Shown piece after piece: positions 14,283 to 20,438 of a DNA stretch of 20,438 nucleotides. Source of the stretch: CAYUTA01 sp964447605 (GTDB taxonomy: Bacteria > Bacillota > Clostridia > Christensenellales > CAG-138). The DNA lies in assembly GCA_964447605.1 (NCBI GenBank), contig CAYUTA010000048.1:1-20438 (forward strand), written 5' to 3'. Each line of letters starts with the position of its first letter. The stretch's first letter is position 1. The translations under genes were made by a program, and so were the position numbers. A model generated the notes under the pieces. That model saw only the letters and a program-made list of their open reading frames with translations. It had not been told where the DNA came from and did not search any database.

Positions 14283-15652
14283 AGAGCAAACTTATGAAGC
14301 TGTCCGCACTGGCGCTGGCTGTTGTGGCGCTGGTCTGCACGGCTGCCTGCCAACTCCGCGGCGACGCGGAGGACGGCGCCGGCGACGCATCGCTCAGCGC
14401 GACCGCCGTATCGGTCGGTGAAACATATACCATCACAAAGGGCGAGGTCGAAGACGCGTACAACAACATGGTTGCGCAGTATCAGTATTACGGTATGAGC
14501 GCGCCCACGGCGGCGGCCGATATTGAGACCATGCAGGACGCGGTGGTCGACATGCTCGTTTCCGAGCAGGTGCAGCTCTATCAGGCCAAGCAGATGGGTA
14601 TCACGGTGGACAACGCCATGCGCGACCAGATCGACGCGGACACCGAGGATGAGCTTGTAGAACTGACCCAGATGTTCCGCTCCCAGGCGGAGAGCGAAGG
14701 CGTGGGGGACGTGGAAGCGCGCACCGTCGAGATATTTAACGAGCAGCTTCTGGCCGCCGGGCTCGATATGGATATCGAAGGCTACCGGGCGTATGTGCGC
14801 GAACAGATTGAAATGGAGGCCATCATCGATGCGCTGACTGAAAAGGTTAAGGGTGAGATCAGCGTGACTGACGAGGAGGTTCGCGCCTACTATGACGACC
14901 TGCTTGCCACACAGAAGGAGACCTACGCCGCCACCCCGTCCGCCTATCTCGACGCTGCGGAAGGGTTTGAGAAGTTCGGCGGCGATCCGGTCCTGACCAC
15001 GCCCGCTGGATACGTGCGCGTGAAGACCGTCACCATTGTGCCGCAGGAGGATCTGAGCGCGGAATATGAGACGCTCGCTTCCGAGCTTTCGCAGCTTGAG
15101 GCGGAATACGGCAGGCTGTCGCTGGCCAACTCCGTGCAAAACGCCAAGCGCATCGGTGAGATCCGTACCGAGCACGCCGCCAAAAAGACCGAGGCGGACG
15201 CCCTGTATGAAACCTATATCGCCGAGGCGCGCGACAAGGCCGACAAGGCGTATGCCGATCTCAAGGCGGGGAAAACCTTTGATGAGGTGCTCGCCGAATA
15301 CGGCGAAGACGACGTTTACACCACCTATCCCGTTTTTGCGGCCGAGGGGTTGCTGATGCAGAAGGGCGAAGAAACCTCCACATGGCCCGCCGAGGTGGTC
15401 GAGGCGGTCGGTAAGCTCCAAAACGGCTCGTATACGCCGGTTTTGAATGTGGACGATATGTTCTTCATTGCGCAGCTTGTCGGCGACGAGCAGCCGGGCG
15501 AGACGGCGTTTGAAGACGTGCAGGAGGAAATGCAGCGCCTGGCCAAGGATGCCAAGGCAGAGGAATACTGGAACGAGCAGGTGGAGAACTGGACCAACGA
15601 CAGCGCGCTCGTCGTCCGGCACGAGGACGTTTACCGCGGCATCGGAAAATAA
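14279..15652 (+). CDS. SurA/PrsA-type foldase lipoprotein (parvulin-like)
   Basis: 457 residues from the ATG at 14279. A lipoprotein signal MKSKLMKLSALALAVVALVC ends in the lipobox TAAC with Cys24 the likely lipidated residue. An N-terminal SurA-like chaperone region (about 40-210) contains ITKGEVEDAYNNM, VVDMLVSEQVQLYQAKQMGI and ISVTDEEVRAYYDDL, family hallmarks. The following parvulin-like part starts at AGYVRVKTVTIVP (about 242). A long charged, coiled-coil-like insert (about 259-330, rich in Glu/Lys/Ala) splits it before KTFDEVLAEYGEDD and the last strand MFFIAQLVGDEQPG. The standard active-site set of an active prolyl isomerase is not obvious, so a chaperone role at the outer membrane face is more secure than catalysis. 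It is monocistronic by its own promoter and a downstream hairpin. Confidence 0.82.
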   Translation: MKSKLMKLSALALAVVALVCTAACQLRGDAEDGAGDASLSATAVSVGETYTITKGEVEDAYNNMVAQYQYYGMSAPTAAADIETMQDAVVDMLVSEQVQLYQAKQMGITVDNAMRDQIDADTEDELVELTQMFRSQAESEGVGDVEARTVEIFNEQLLAAGLDMDIEGYRAYVREQIEMEAIIDALTEKVKGEISVTDEEVRAYYDDLLATQKETYAATPSAYLDAAEGFEKFGGDPVLTTPAGYVRVKTVTIVPQEDLSAEYETLASELSQLEAEYGRLSLANSVQNAKRIGEIRTEHAAKKTEADALYETYIAEARDKADKAYADLKAGKTFDEVLAEYGEDDVYTTYPVFAAEGLLMQKGEETSTWPAEVVEAVGKLQNGSYTPVLNVDDMFFIAQLVGDEQPGETAFEDVQEEMQRLAKDAKAEEYWNEQVENWTNDSALVVRHEDVYRGIGK

Positions 15653-15678
15653 AGGCAATCCGCCGGAACCATATTATC

Positions 15679-15704
15679 AGCGGCCGCCCGACGGGGCGGC
15701 CGCT
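15679..15704. terminator. Perfect GC hairpin between convergent genes
   Basis: AGCGGCCGCCC and GGGCGGCCGCT form an 11-bp perfect stem with a GACG tetraloop. It sits 27 nt after the foldase stop and about 70 nt after the thyX stop on the other strand. Neither side has a good T-tract, so it may act as a weak bidirectional terminator or a 3'-end stabiliser. Confidence 0.55.
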
Positions 15705-15773
15705 GTCTGCATCGGTATGCGGCTCTGAACCGAGAAGAAAACGCTTGCTTACGCCTCCTGCCGCCTGTTCCCC

Positions 15774-16526
15774 TTATCCCCTTGCGTTTTTGAGCAGCTT
15801 AAGCGCCTCGTCCTTGCGGATAACCCTGCACGAGGGGTGCTGAAAATCGTTTTCAGGGCAGTAGCCCATCTGCACGCAGCTGGGGCCCGCTGTTTCAAAC
15901 AGCGCGGGCGCCGCCTCCCTGCACAGCCGCAGCATTTTCCACGCCATATCGCGGATTTCCTCCTGCGCGTTCATGCAGCAGCGGATTTTAAACCAGTCGA
16001 GCAGTGCGTGCGCGTTCATGCCGACAAGCGCCTTGAACTCCGTGGCCTGCGGTTTGACGTAGCGCAGCTCCTCCTCCTTGTAACCGGCTTCCACGCCGCT
16101 AACATACCACTGCTCAACAAGCGAGAGGATATCCTGCGCGTTGAGCGCAACCGCCTGCCCGCCGGGCAGCGTGCACTGTGCGGTATGCAAAAGAATTCCC
16201 TCCGGCAGCACCACATCGAAGGAGCGCTTGCCGTTCTTATCCACACGGCCGCTCTTGATAAGGTAATTGGCCAGACGCTTGCGAACCAGCTGCACCTCCG
16301 TGACGCGGGAATACCCCTCTACGCCAAAGAGAAAATAATCGAATTCCGTGGCGGCCAAATGCCCCTTTTCCACAATGCTGCGCACCAGCTCAGCATTATA
16401 CGGCGAGGCAATGATTTCGTCCAGCCCACGCTCGGTGCGCGTAAAGCGCGCGGCTGCATCCGTGTAAATCCTGCCGCCTCCGGCAATCAGGACAACCCTG
16501 CCCTGCCCCACGCCTGTGATGTTCAT
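15774..16526 (-). CDS. thyX: Divergent FAD-dependent thymidylate synthase (ThyX family)
   Basis: 250 residues. ThyX makes dTMP from dUMP with FAD, NADPH and methylene-tetrahydrofolate. Family regions are visible: GHLAATEFDYFLF (about 55-67, in place of GHxSxxEH), the signature region VRKRLANYLIKSGRV (81-95), QWYVSGVEAGYKEEELRYVKP, and NAHALLDWFKIRCCMNAQEEIRDMA (171-195). Against the standard RHRxxSxNExSxRY, the two Arg flanking the His position (82, 84), Ser92 and Arg94 are kept. His is Lys83, and Ser, Asn, Glu and Tyr are Asn, Leu, Ile and Val. The Cys-rich tail GPSCVQMGYC (214-223) has further Cys/His at 230 and 233. The ATG overlaps the dCMP deaminase stop, so both steps of dCMP to dTMP are coupled. 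No thyA is seen here. Confidence 0.82.
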   Translation of the reverse strand: MNITGVGQGRVVLIAGGGRIYTDAAARFTRTERGLDEIIASPYNAELVRSIVEKGHLAATEFDYFLFGVEGYSRVTEVQLVRKRLANYLIKSGRVDKNGKRSFDVVLPEGILLHTAQCTLPGGQAVALNAQDILSLVEQWYVSGVEAGYKEEELRYVKPQATEFKALVGMNAHALLDWFKIRCCMNAQEEIRDMAWKMLRLCREAAPALFETAGPSCVQMGYCPENDFQHPSCRVIRKDEALKLLKNARG

Positions 16527-16945
16527 AGCGCAACCTCCCCTTGCAGATTATAGACCCGCCCGATGCCGGCATTTTTAATCATGCGTGAACAGATCTGGCA
16601 CGGAACCGGGTTTTCGTTTACATGGCTCAGCCCTTCGTAGCCGTAAAGATACAGCGTTGCGCCGAGCATTTCATTGCGGCTGGCGCTGATGATGGCGTTG
16701 CACTCGGCATGAACGGCCACGCATTTTTCATATTGCTCGCCGTGCGGGATGTTGTTGCGCTCGCGCCAGCATTCCCCTGCATCGCAGCAGTTCTCATCGC
16801 CGCGCGGCGCGCCGTTGTACCCGGTGGCGACAATCTCGTCGTTTTTGACGATCACCGCGCCGTACTGCCGCCTTAAACACGTGCTGCGCTGCGCCACGGC
16901 GGCTGCGATGGAGAGATAATAATTCTGTTTACTGATCCGTTCCAT
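16523..16945 (-). CDS. Deoxycytidylate (dCMP) deaminase
   Basis: 140 residues of the cytidine/deoxycytidylate deaminase superfamily. Zinc ligands and catalytic Glu are clear: His79-Ala-Glu81 in VAVHAECNAI, and Cys116 with Cys119 in PVPCQICSRM. The upstream block YGAVIVKNDEIVATGYNGAPRG is typical of dCMP deaminases (ComEB type). CCDAGECW gives extra cysteines that may form a second metal site, as known in phage T4 dCMP deaminase. It converts dCMP to dUMP in the cytoplasm and feeds the overlapping thyX. GGAGG lies about 12 nt before the ATG. It starts 38 bp after the GT2 stop, so it is probably read from the GT2 promoter. Confidence 0.92.
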   Translation of the reverse strand: MERISKQNYYLSIAAAVAQRSTCLRRQYGAVIVKNDEIVATGYNGAPRGDENCCDAGECWRERNNIPHGEQYEKCVAVHAECNAIISASRNEMLGATLYLYGYEGLSHVNENPVPCQICSRMIKNAGIGRVYNLQGEVAL

Positions 16946-16983
16946 AAAGTTCGTGTACCTCCGTCCTCCGTTACAGCAAGCTT

Positions 16984-17931
16984 TTACGCGCCGCGCTCAT
17001 GCAGGTTACTTTCCCGCTCAATATAAATTGGACGCGCCTTGACCTGTTCATAGGTGCGCGCGATGTATTCTCCGATGATGCCCAGCGCAAGCAGCGTCAG
17101 ACCGCCGAGGCAGAGCATGATGGCCAGAAGCGACGGATACCCCGCCACCGGGTTGCCAAAGATCATGGCGATGATCACGCGGATGACCATGTAGACCAGC
17201 GCCATTGCGGAAACCACGCAACCGATAACCGTCGCCATTTTCAGCGGCACGGTGGAAAACGATACGATCCCCTCGACGGCATAGGCAAACAGCTTCCAGA
17301 ACGACCACTTTGTTTCACCGGCGGCGCGCTCCACGTTTTCATATTGCAGCCACTCGGTATCGAACCCGACCCACATAAACAGCCCCTTACTGAAGCGGTG
17401 ATATTCCGGCAGGGTCAGCACCGCGTCGACCATGATGCGGCGCATCATGCGGTAATCGCGCGCGCCGTCGACAAATTCGGTGTCGGAAATACGGTTGATC
17501 AGGCGGTAGAACGCCCTTGCAAACGCGCTGCGAATCTTTGGTTCGCCCTTGCGGGATATGCGCCGCGTGGCCACGCAGTCGCACGCGCCGGCCTCCAGCC
17601 GCTCGAGCATGGCCCCTATCAACTCGGGCGGATCCTGCAAATCGCAGTCCATGATGGCCACGTACTCGCCGGACGCGTGCTTCAGCCCCGCATACATGGC
17701 GGCTTCCTTGCCAAAATTGCGCGAAAATGAAATGTATTTGACATGTTCATCCGCCGCGGCCAGCTCCCTGATGATGGCAAGCGTACCGTCCCGGCTGCCG
17801 TCGTTGACAAACAGCAGTTCAAACGCATGCTGCGGCAGGCGTTTGACAACCCGCTCCTGCAGCGTATCATAGAACAGCCGCAGCATGGGCTCTTCGTTAT
17901 AGCACGGGCAGATGATGGTTACCAGAGCCAT
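16984..17931 (-). CDS. Membrane-anchored GT2 glycosyltransferase (GtrB/DPM1-like)
   Basis: 315 residues from the ATG at 17931, chosen because the GT-A fold begins at once (MALVTIICPCYNEE) and AAAGGA lies about 11 nt upstream. Nucleotide-sugar residues are present: Asp44 in FVNDGSRDGT and the DxD-type Asp95/Asp97 in IMDCDLQDPPELI. GARDYRMMRR and the substrate-loop region FMWVGF follow. Two C-terminal membrane helices (about 228-255 and 266-288) precede the conserved GEYIARTYEQVKARPIYI. This architecture transfers a hexose from UDP- or GDP-sugar to undecaprenyl phosphate at the inner face. The sugar is then used outside by GT39/GT83-type enzymes; a broken one lies at 13339-13877. It is first in an apparent GT2, dCMP deaminase, thyX transcription unit, although the functions are unrelated. 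Confidence 0.92.
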   Translation of the reverse strand: MALVTIICPCYNEEPMLRLFYDTLQERVVKRLPQHAFELLFVNDGSRDGTLAIIRELAAADEHVKYISFSRNFGKEAAMYAGLKHASGEYVAIMDCDLQDPPELIGAMLERLEAGACDCVATRRISRKGEPKIRSAFARAFYRLINRISDTEFVDGARDYRMMRRIMVDAVLTLPEYHRFSKGLFMWVGFDTEWLQYENVERAAGETKWSFWKLFAYAVEGIVSFSTVPLKMATVIGCVVSAMALVYMVIRVIIAMIFGNPVAGYPSLLAIMLCLGGLTLLALGIIGEYIARTYEQVKARPIYIERESNLHERGA

Positions 17932-17986
17932 GAAAAAACCGTCCTTTCGGATTTTGCGTAGCGCAGTCCCGCCGCATTTGATATTT

Positions 17987-18015
17987 ATCATAGCATGCGC
18001 GCGCAGTTTACACAA
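17987..18015 (-). promoter_or_regulatory. Promoter of the GT2-deaminase-thyX unit
   Basis: On the minus strand TTGTGT (18015-18010) and TATGAT (17992-17987) are 17 bp apart. The latter is preceded by TGC, an extended -10. The predicted start near 17980 leaves a leader of about 50 nt. Non-coding DNA from here to the insertion sequence (18016-18372) holds one terminator and a weak plus-strand promoter, and no gene I can support. Confidence 0.5.
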
Positions 18016-18171
18016 CCGCCGCGATGCCGGATACACATGGAAATTGTTGTTTTATGGGTATACCGTCGCATTTGCCGCATGATTTTGCATCCGTTTTTCC
18101 CTATCGCATGCCGTCGGCAACCCGCGGTTTTCCGGGGGGAAGCGCAGAGCAGCGGAATATATTGGGGCCAA

Positions 18172-18200
18172 CAATCAAAAAGCGGCGGTTTAGCGCCGCT
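18172..18200 (-). terminator. Intrinsic terminator on the minus strand
   Basis: AGCGGCG and CGCCGCT form a 7-bp stem with a 6-nt loop, followed on the minus strand by TTTTTGATTG. It faces minus-strand transcription arriving from the insertion sequence and would shield the GT2 unit from transposase read-through. It may instead belong to a gene that was present before the insertion. Confidence 0.65.
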
Positions 18201-18275
18201 CACTCAAAGGCAGTTTGTTGGAACGTGTCTCAAGCCCTTTGCCGATTTACAAAATGGCTATACCAAAACCGCCAA

Positions 18276-18304
18276 TAGAAATCTTTGCAAGTGTGTGGTA
18301 AAAT
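18276..18304 (+). promoter_or_regulatory. Candidate plus-strand promoter left of the insertion sequence
   Basis: TAGAAA (18276-18281) and TAAAAT (18299-18304) are 17 bp apart, and AGGAG follows at 18358-18362, 10 bp before the left end of the insertion sequence. No gene starts here. These may be the separated expression signals of whatever lay to the right before insertion, possibly the RAYT gene. Confidence 0.35.
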
Positions 18305-18372
18305 AGACTCAACAAATCGGGATTCAGCTTGTTACGCTTTTGGCGGAGAGGGCGTACAGGAGATAATTTACC

Positions 18373-18390
18373 AGGCTGTGTAAAAACGAG
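18373..18390 (+). repeat. Left terminal inverted repeat of the insertion sequence
   Basis: AGGCTGTGTAAAAACGAG. It matches the reverse complement of the right end at 16 of 18 positions. It lies about 60 bp beyond the transposase stop codon. Confidence 0.75.
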
Positions 18391-18452
18391 ACTTTAGGCA
18401 AAGGTATCACGGTGGATAGGCAACGAAGGGAAAAATGCTTTAAAAACAGTTA

Positions 18453-19859
18453 TCATAGAGCCGCTAATTGCCTTGCTCCAAGTAGGTTCATTGCTCTTTT
18501 TATATTGTAGGCAAAAAAGCAAAGGCACATTTCAGCGCTTACCATTTCGGTGCGGCGCACCTGCAAATAGCGAAAGCCAAAGTCTGCCTTAATGGTTCCA
18601 AACACATGCCCCACCAAATTCTTACGCTTTTTGTATAGAGAACGGTTCTCATATCCCCGGCGCAGAGCGTCATCCCCGGCTTTCTGGTGCTCCCCTCGCA
18701 TAATCGTTCTGCCGTCTGCACTTTTTGTGCATAGAGCCCGGACAGGACAACCTTCACAAAGCTTTCTGCCGCCGTAATAAATTTGTGGTGAAATGGAATT
18801 GCGTTTCTTCTTGCGGGGCAGTTCTTTGCCCTGGGGACAGATGTAGACATCCTTTTCCCCGTCGTAGCAGAAGTTGTCGTATCCATATTCAGGCGATGGA
18901 GCGCCGCCACGGTCGGGCTTAGAGACAATGGGAATGATTCCGATGTTCTCTGCCGCCTCAATCTGTTCAGCAGAAAAATAGCCACGATCAGCCAAAACAG
19001 TGAGTTTATCTACGGCCAATGCCTCTTTAGTCTGGGCGGAAACCGGATAGAACTGTTGGTAATCCACCTCACTGACCGCCATATGCGCCTTCTCATCGAC
19101 GGCAATCTGCACGTTGTGGCTGACCTCTCTGGCTCCGTTGAGGTGTTTCATAAGCTTGGCGTCCGGGTCGGTGATGCTGACACTGGCTTGTTCCTCTAAA
19201 AGAGGTTCTACTGCCTCCAACTGCTGCAATTTATGGTCAATCCAATCCAGTCGCTGTTCTAACTCTTTGCGGTTGTAGCCCTTGGTTTTGCGGACATCTT
19301 CCTCTTTGTCGCAGATGTCCAGCAAAGCGATATAGTTCTGTGCAGCCTCCGTATATTCCTGTCGCTTAGCGGCAATTCGCTTCTTGGTGAAAAAAGCATT
19401 GCGGTTATTACTGGCACGAAACTTACTGCCGTCAATGGCGACTATTTCTTTGCCCAGAAGCCCCAACTCATCACAGATTACGCTGAATCGGTAAAACACC
19501 TTTTTCAAGGCTTGTTTGTTATCCTTACGGAAATTTGCGATGGTTTTGAAGTCTGGCTTGAGCCTACCCAGAAGCCACATCAGCTCTATGTTGCGCCCGC
19601 ACTCTCGTTCCAACTTCCGAGAGGAGCGGATTCCGTTAAAGTAGCCGTAGAGCTACAGCTTGAGCAGATCGGACGGGTTGTAGGGCTTACGCCCGGTCTC
19701 CTTGGTTTGACTATGTGCAAAGCCAAGCTCCACCGTGTCCATTCGTCCTGCCACAGCATCTATGGCACGAACAGCGTTTTCTTCCTCTATCAAATCCTCT
19801 AAGCCGAGTAATTCAAAGCTGATTTGTTCACGGGATTCTCCTTGTTTGTGCCGCTGCAT
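18453..19859 (-). pseudogene. IS1182-family transposase with in-frame amber codon
   Basis: One frame runs 468 codons from ATG 19859 to TGA 18453, broken only by TAG at 19655-19653 (codon 69). The first part reads MQRHKQGESREQISFELLGL and ends PYNPSDLLKL. After the stop it continues LYGYFNGIRSSRKLERECGR without loss. The family normally has Tyr at the stop position (LLKLYLYGY), so a single C-to-G change from TAC is the simplest cause. The DDE region includes VAIDGSKFRASNNR, then VLADRGYFSAEQIEAA, and a late glutamate near VFGTIKADFGFRYLQVR. A Cys motif, CEGCPVRALC, is typical of IS1182/IS5-like transposases. A TATAAT at 19898-19893 may drive it. Internal restart at 19613 would lose the N-terminal DNA-binding part. 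Probably inactive unless the amber codon is suppressed. Confidence 0.82.
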
Positions 19860-19918
19860 AGCATCTACCGCCTTTCGCTAACTGATGTTATAATTATACC
19901 ATATTCATCGTGGCTGCG

Positions 19919-19936
19919 CCCGTTTTTATACAGCCT
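19919..19936 (+). repeat. Right terminal inverted repeat of the insertion sequence
   Basis: The plus strand reads CCCGTTTTTATACAGCCT, the reverse complement of AGGCTGTATAAAAACGGG. It differs from the left repeat at two positions. It lies 60 bp upstream of the transposase start. Confidence 0.75.
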
Positions 19937-19946
19937 CGTATATTAG

Positions 19947-20429
19947 GTGAGGTTTGGCGGTGATGATTTGGAATTGCCGAAACGCAAGAAAATACGGTTA
20001 GACGGATATGATTATTCGTCAAACGGTGCGTATTTTGTGACGATATGTACGCACAATCGTGAAATGTTGTTTGGAAATGTAGGGGCGGATTCCATATCCG
20101 CCCGAATGATTGACGATGTTTGGAACGAAACAATACACCAATATCAAAATGTGCATTGCCCCAAATATGTTATAATGCCAAATCATTTTCATGCTATCAT
20201 CATGATTGAACGGGCGGATATGGAATCCGCCCCTACGGTATCGACGATTATTCAATCATTCAAACGACATTCAACATTAGAATATATCAAATTGGTAAAA
20301 CAAAATATATTATCGCAATTCGATAGACAAATTTGGCAACGGTCATTTCACGACCATATCATCCGCAACGAGCAGGAATATCAAAAAACTTGTTATCTAT
20401 TATACATTAGCAATCGCAAATTGCTATGA
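19947..20429 (+). CDS. REP-associated tyrosine transposase (RAYT, IS200/Y1 type)
   Basis: 160 residues if GTG 19947 is the start; no good ribosome binding site is seen, and the true start may have been displaced by the insertion sequence ending at 19936. The conserved N-terminal block LPKRKKIRLDGYDYSSNGAY and then FVTICTHNREMLFG is typical of TnpA-REP proteins. The HUH metal motif is His-Phe-His in VIMPNHFHAIIMIE. WQRSFHDHIIRNEQEYQK precedes the expected catalytic tyrosine region, but the tail reads TCYLLYISNRKLL and stops, without the usual YIxxNPxxW. The C-terminus may therefore be frameshifted or shortened. Two REP-like palindromes lie inside the gene and are translated as GADSISAR and ERADMESAPT. 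Low GC compared with the housekeeping genes suggests transfer. RAYTs cut and move REP sequences; activity here is uncertain. Confidence 0.82.
   Translation: MRFGGDDLELPKRKKIRLDGYDYSSNGAYFVTICTHNREMLFGNVGADSISARMIDDVWNETIHQYQNVHCPKYVIMPNHFHAIIMIERADMESAPTVSTIIQSFKRHSTLEYIKLVKQNILSQFDRQIWQRSFHDHIIRNEQEYQKTCYLLYISNRKLL
20079..20104 (+). repeat. REP-like palindrome, copy 1 (inside RAYT gene)
   Basis: GTAGG followed by GGCGGAT-TCCAT-ATCCGCC and CG. It is itself a hairpin with an 8-bp stem (GGGCGGAT/ATCCGCCC) and a 5-nt loop. It is the exact reverse complement of copy 2 at 20211-20236 over 26 bp. Confidence 0.85.
20211..20236 (-). repeat. REP-like palindrome, copy 2 (inverted, inside RAYT gene)
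   Basis: The exact reverse complement of 20079-20104, with 106 bp between the two copies. Together they form a BIME-like inverted pair lying wholly within the coding sequence and keep the frame open in both positions. Confidence 0.85.
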
Positions 20430-20438
20430 TATTCAGAA

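Larger units (their letters stand above)
18373..19936 (-). mobile_element. Insertion sequence of the IS1182 type, transposase interrupted
   Basis: About 1.56 kb bounded by 18-bp terminal inverted repeats that agree at 16 positions. It contains a single DDE transposase gene on the minus strand with one in-frame stop. Protein length and motifs fit the IS1182 family. Bases just outside the ends (ATTTACC on the left, CGTATAT on the right) show no convincing target duplication. The element therefore either gives none, recombined after insertion, or has ends a few bases further out: TAC precedes the repeat on both sides. The right end lies 10 bp before the RAYT gene. Confidence 0.8.

Noticed and set aside
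13862..15658. 598-codon minus-strand frame opposite the foldase gene
   Set aside because: The plus strand has a promoter, a lipoprotein signal and family motifs. The opposite frame has none.
17932..18036. Longer start for the GT2 protein (35 extra residues)
   Set aside because: The extension overlaps the predicted promoter and lacks a ribosome binding site. The GT-A fold starts directly at the ATG at 17931.
18453..19936. Stop codon reassignment (TAG as sense codon)
   Set aside because: Only one interrupted gene supports it, and reading through the TAG of the GT39 remnant does not recover homology. A point mutation is simpler.

Overview
The window looks like a chromosomal segment of a high-GC member of the Clostridia (Firmicutes). 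Three things suggest this: a T-box leader in front of methionyl-tRNA synthetase, a metG-tatD cluster facing a pth-mfd pair (both pairings are familiar in Firmicutes), and strong AGGAGG-type ribosome binding sites. Most of it is ordinary housekeeping DNA. Two AT-richer patches stand out: the small flavin-oxidase-like gene near 4.7-5.1 kb, and the mobile DNA at the right end.

Layout. 1-300: a tRNA-Thr(GGU) on the minus strand with its own promoter and terminator. 323-1429 (-): a secreted DUF1002 protein with a Pro/Thr-rich linker. 1852-4379 (+): a promoter followed by a polar amino acid ABC transporter (lipoprotein binding protein, permease, ATPase), with a GC-rich hairpin between the first two genes. 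4698-5129 (-): a pyridoxamine-5'-phosphate-oxidase-like protein. 5256-8993 (-): promoter, methionine T-box, metG, a GNAT acetyltransferase and tatD, closed by an intrinsic terminator. 9097-13180 (+): pth and mfd, transcribed divergently from metG. 13282-13877: a frameshifted, truncated remnant of a GT39-type membrane glycosyltransferase. 14198-15652 (+): a lipoprotein of the SurA/PrsA foldase type. 15774-17931 (-): a GT2 glycosyltransferase, a dCMP deaminase and a divergent ThyX. 18373-19936: an insertion sequence of the IS1182 type whose transposase carries an in-frame amber codon. 19947-20429 (+): a REP-associated (RAYT/IS200-like) transposase that carries two copies of a REP-like palindrome inside its coding sequence.

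How the genes fit together. dCMP deaminase and ThyX form a two-step route from dCMP to dTMP and overlap by an ATGA. The T-box should raise metG, and with it the acetyltransferase and tatD, when uncharged tRNA-Met accumulates. Pth recycles peptidyl-tRNA, and Mfd couples repair to stalled transcription.

The points most worth a second look are: the metG T-box, which has an AUG specifier but a non-standard antiterminator bulge; a predicted leaderless pth mRNA; an mfd gene whose best-placed start is a non-canonical ACG touching the pth stop; a ThyX that keeps only part of the family signature motif; and the perfect 26-bp inverted repeat inside the RAYT gene. I see no CRISPR array, defence island or phage module. 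I find no clearly new multi-gene system.
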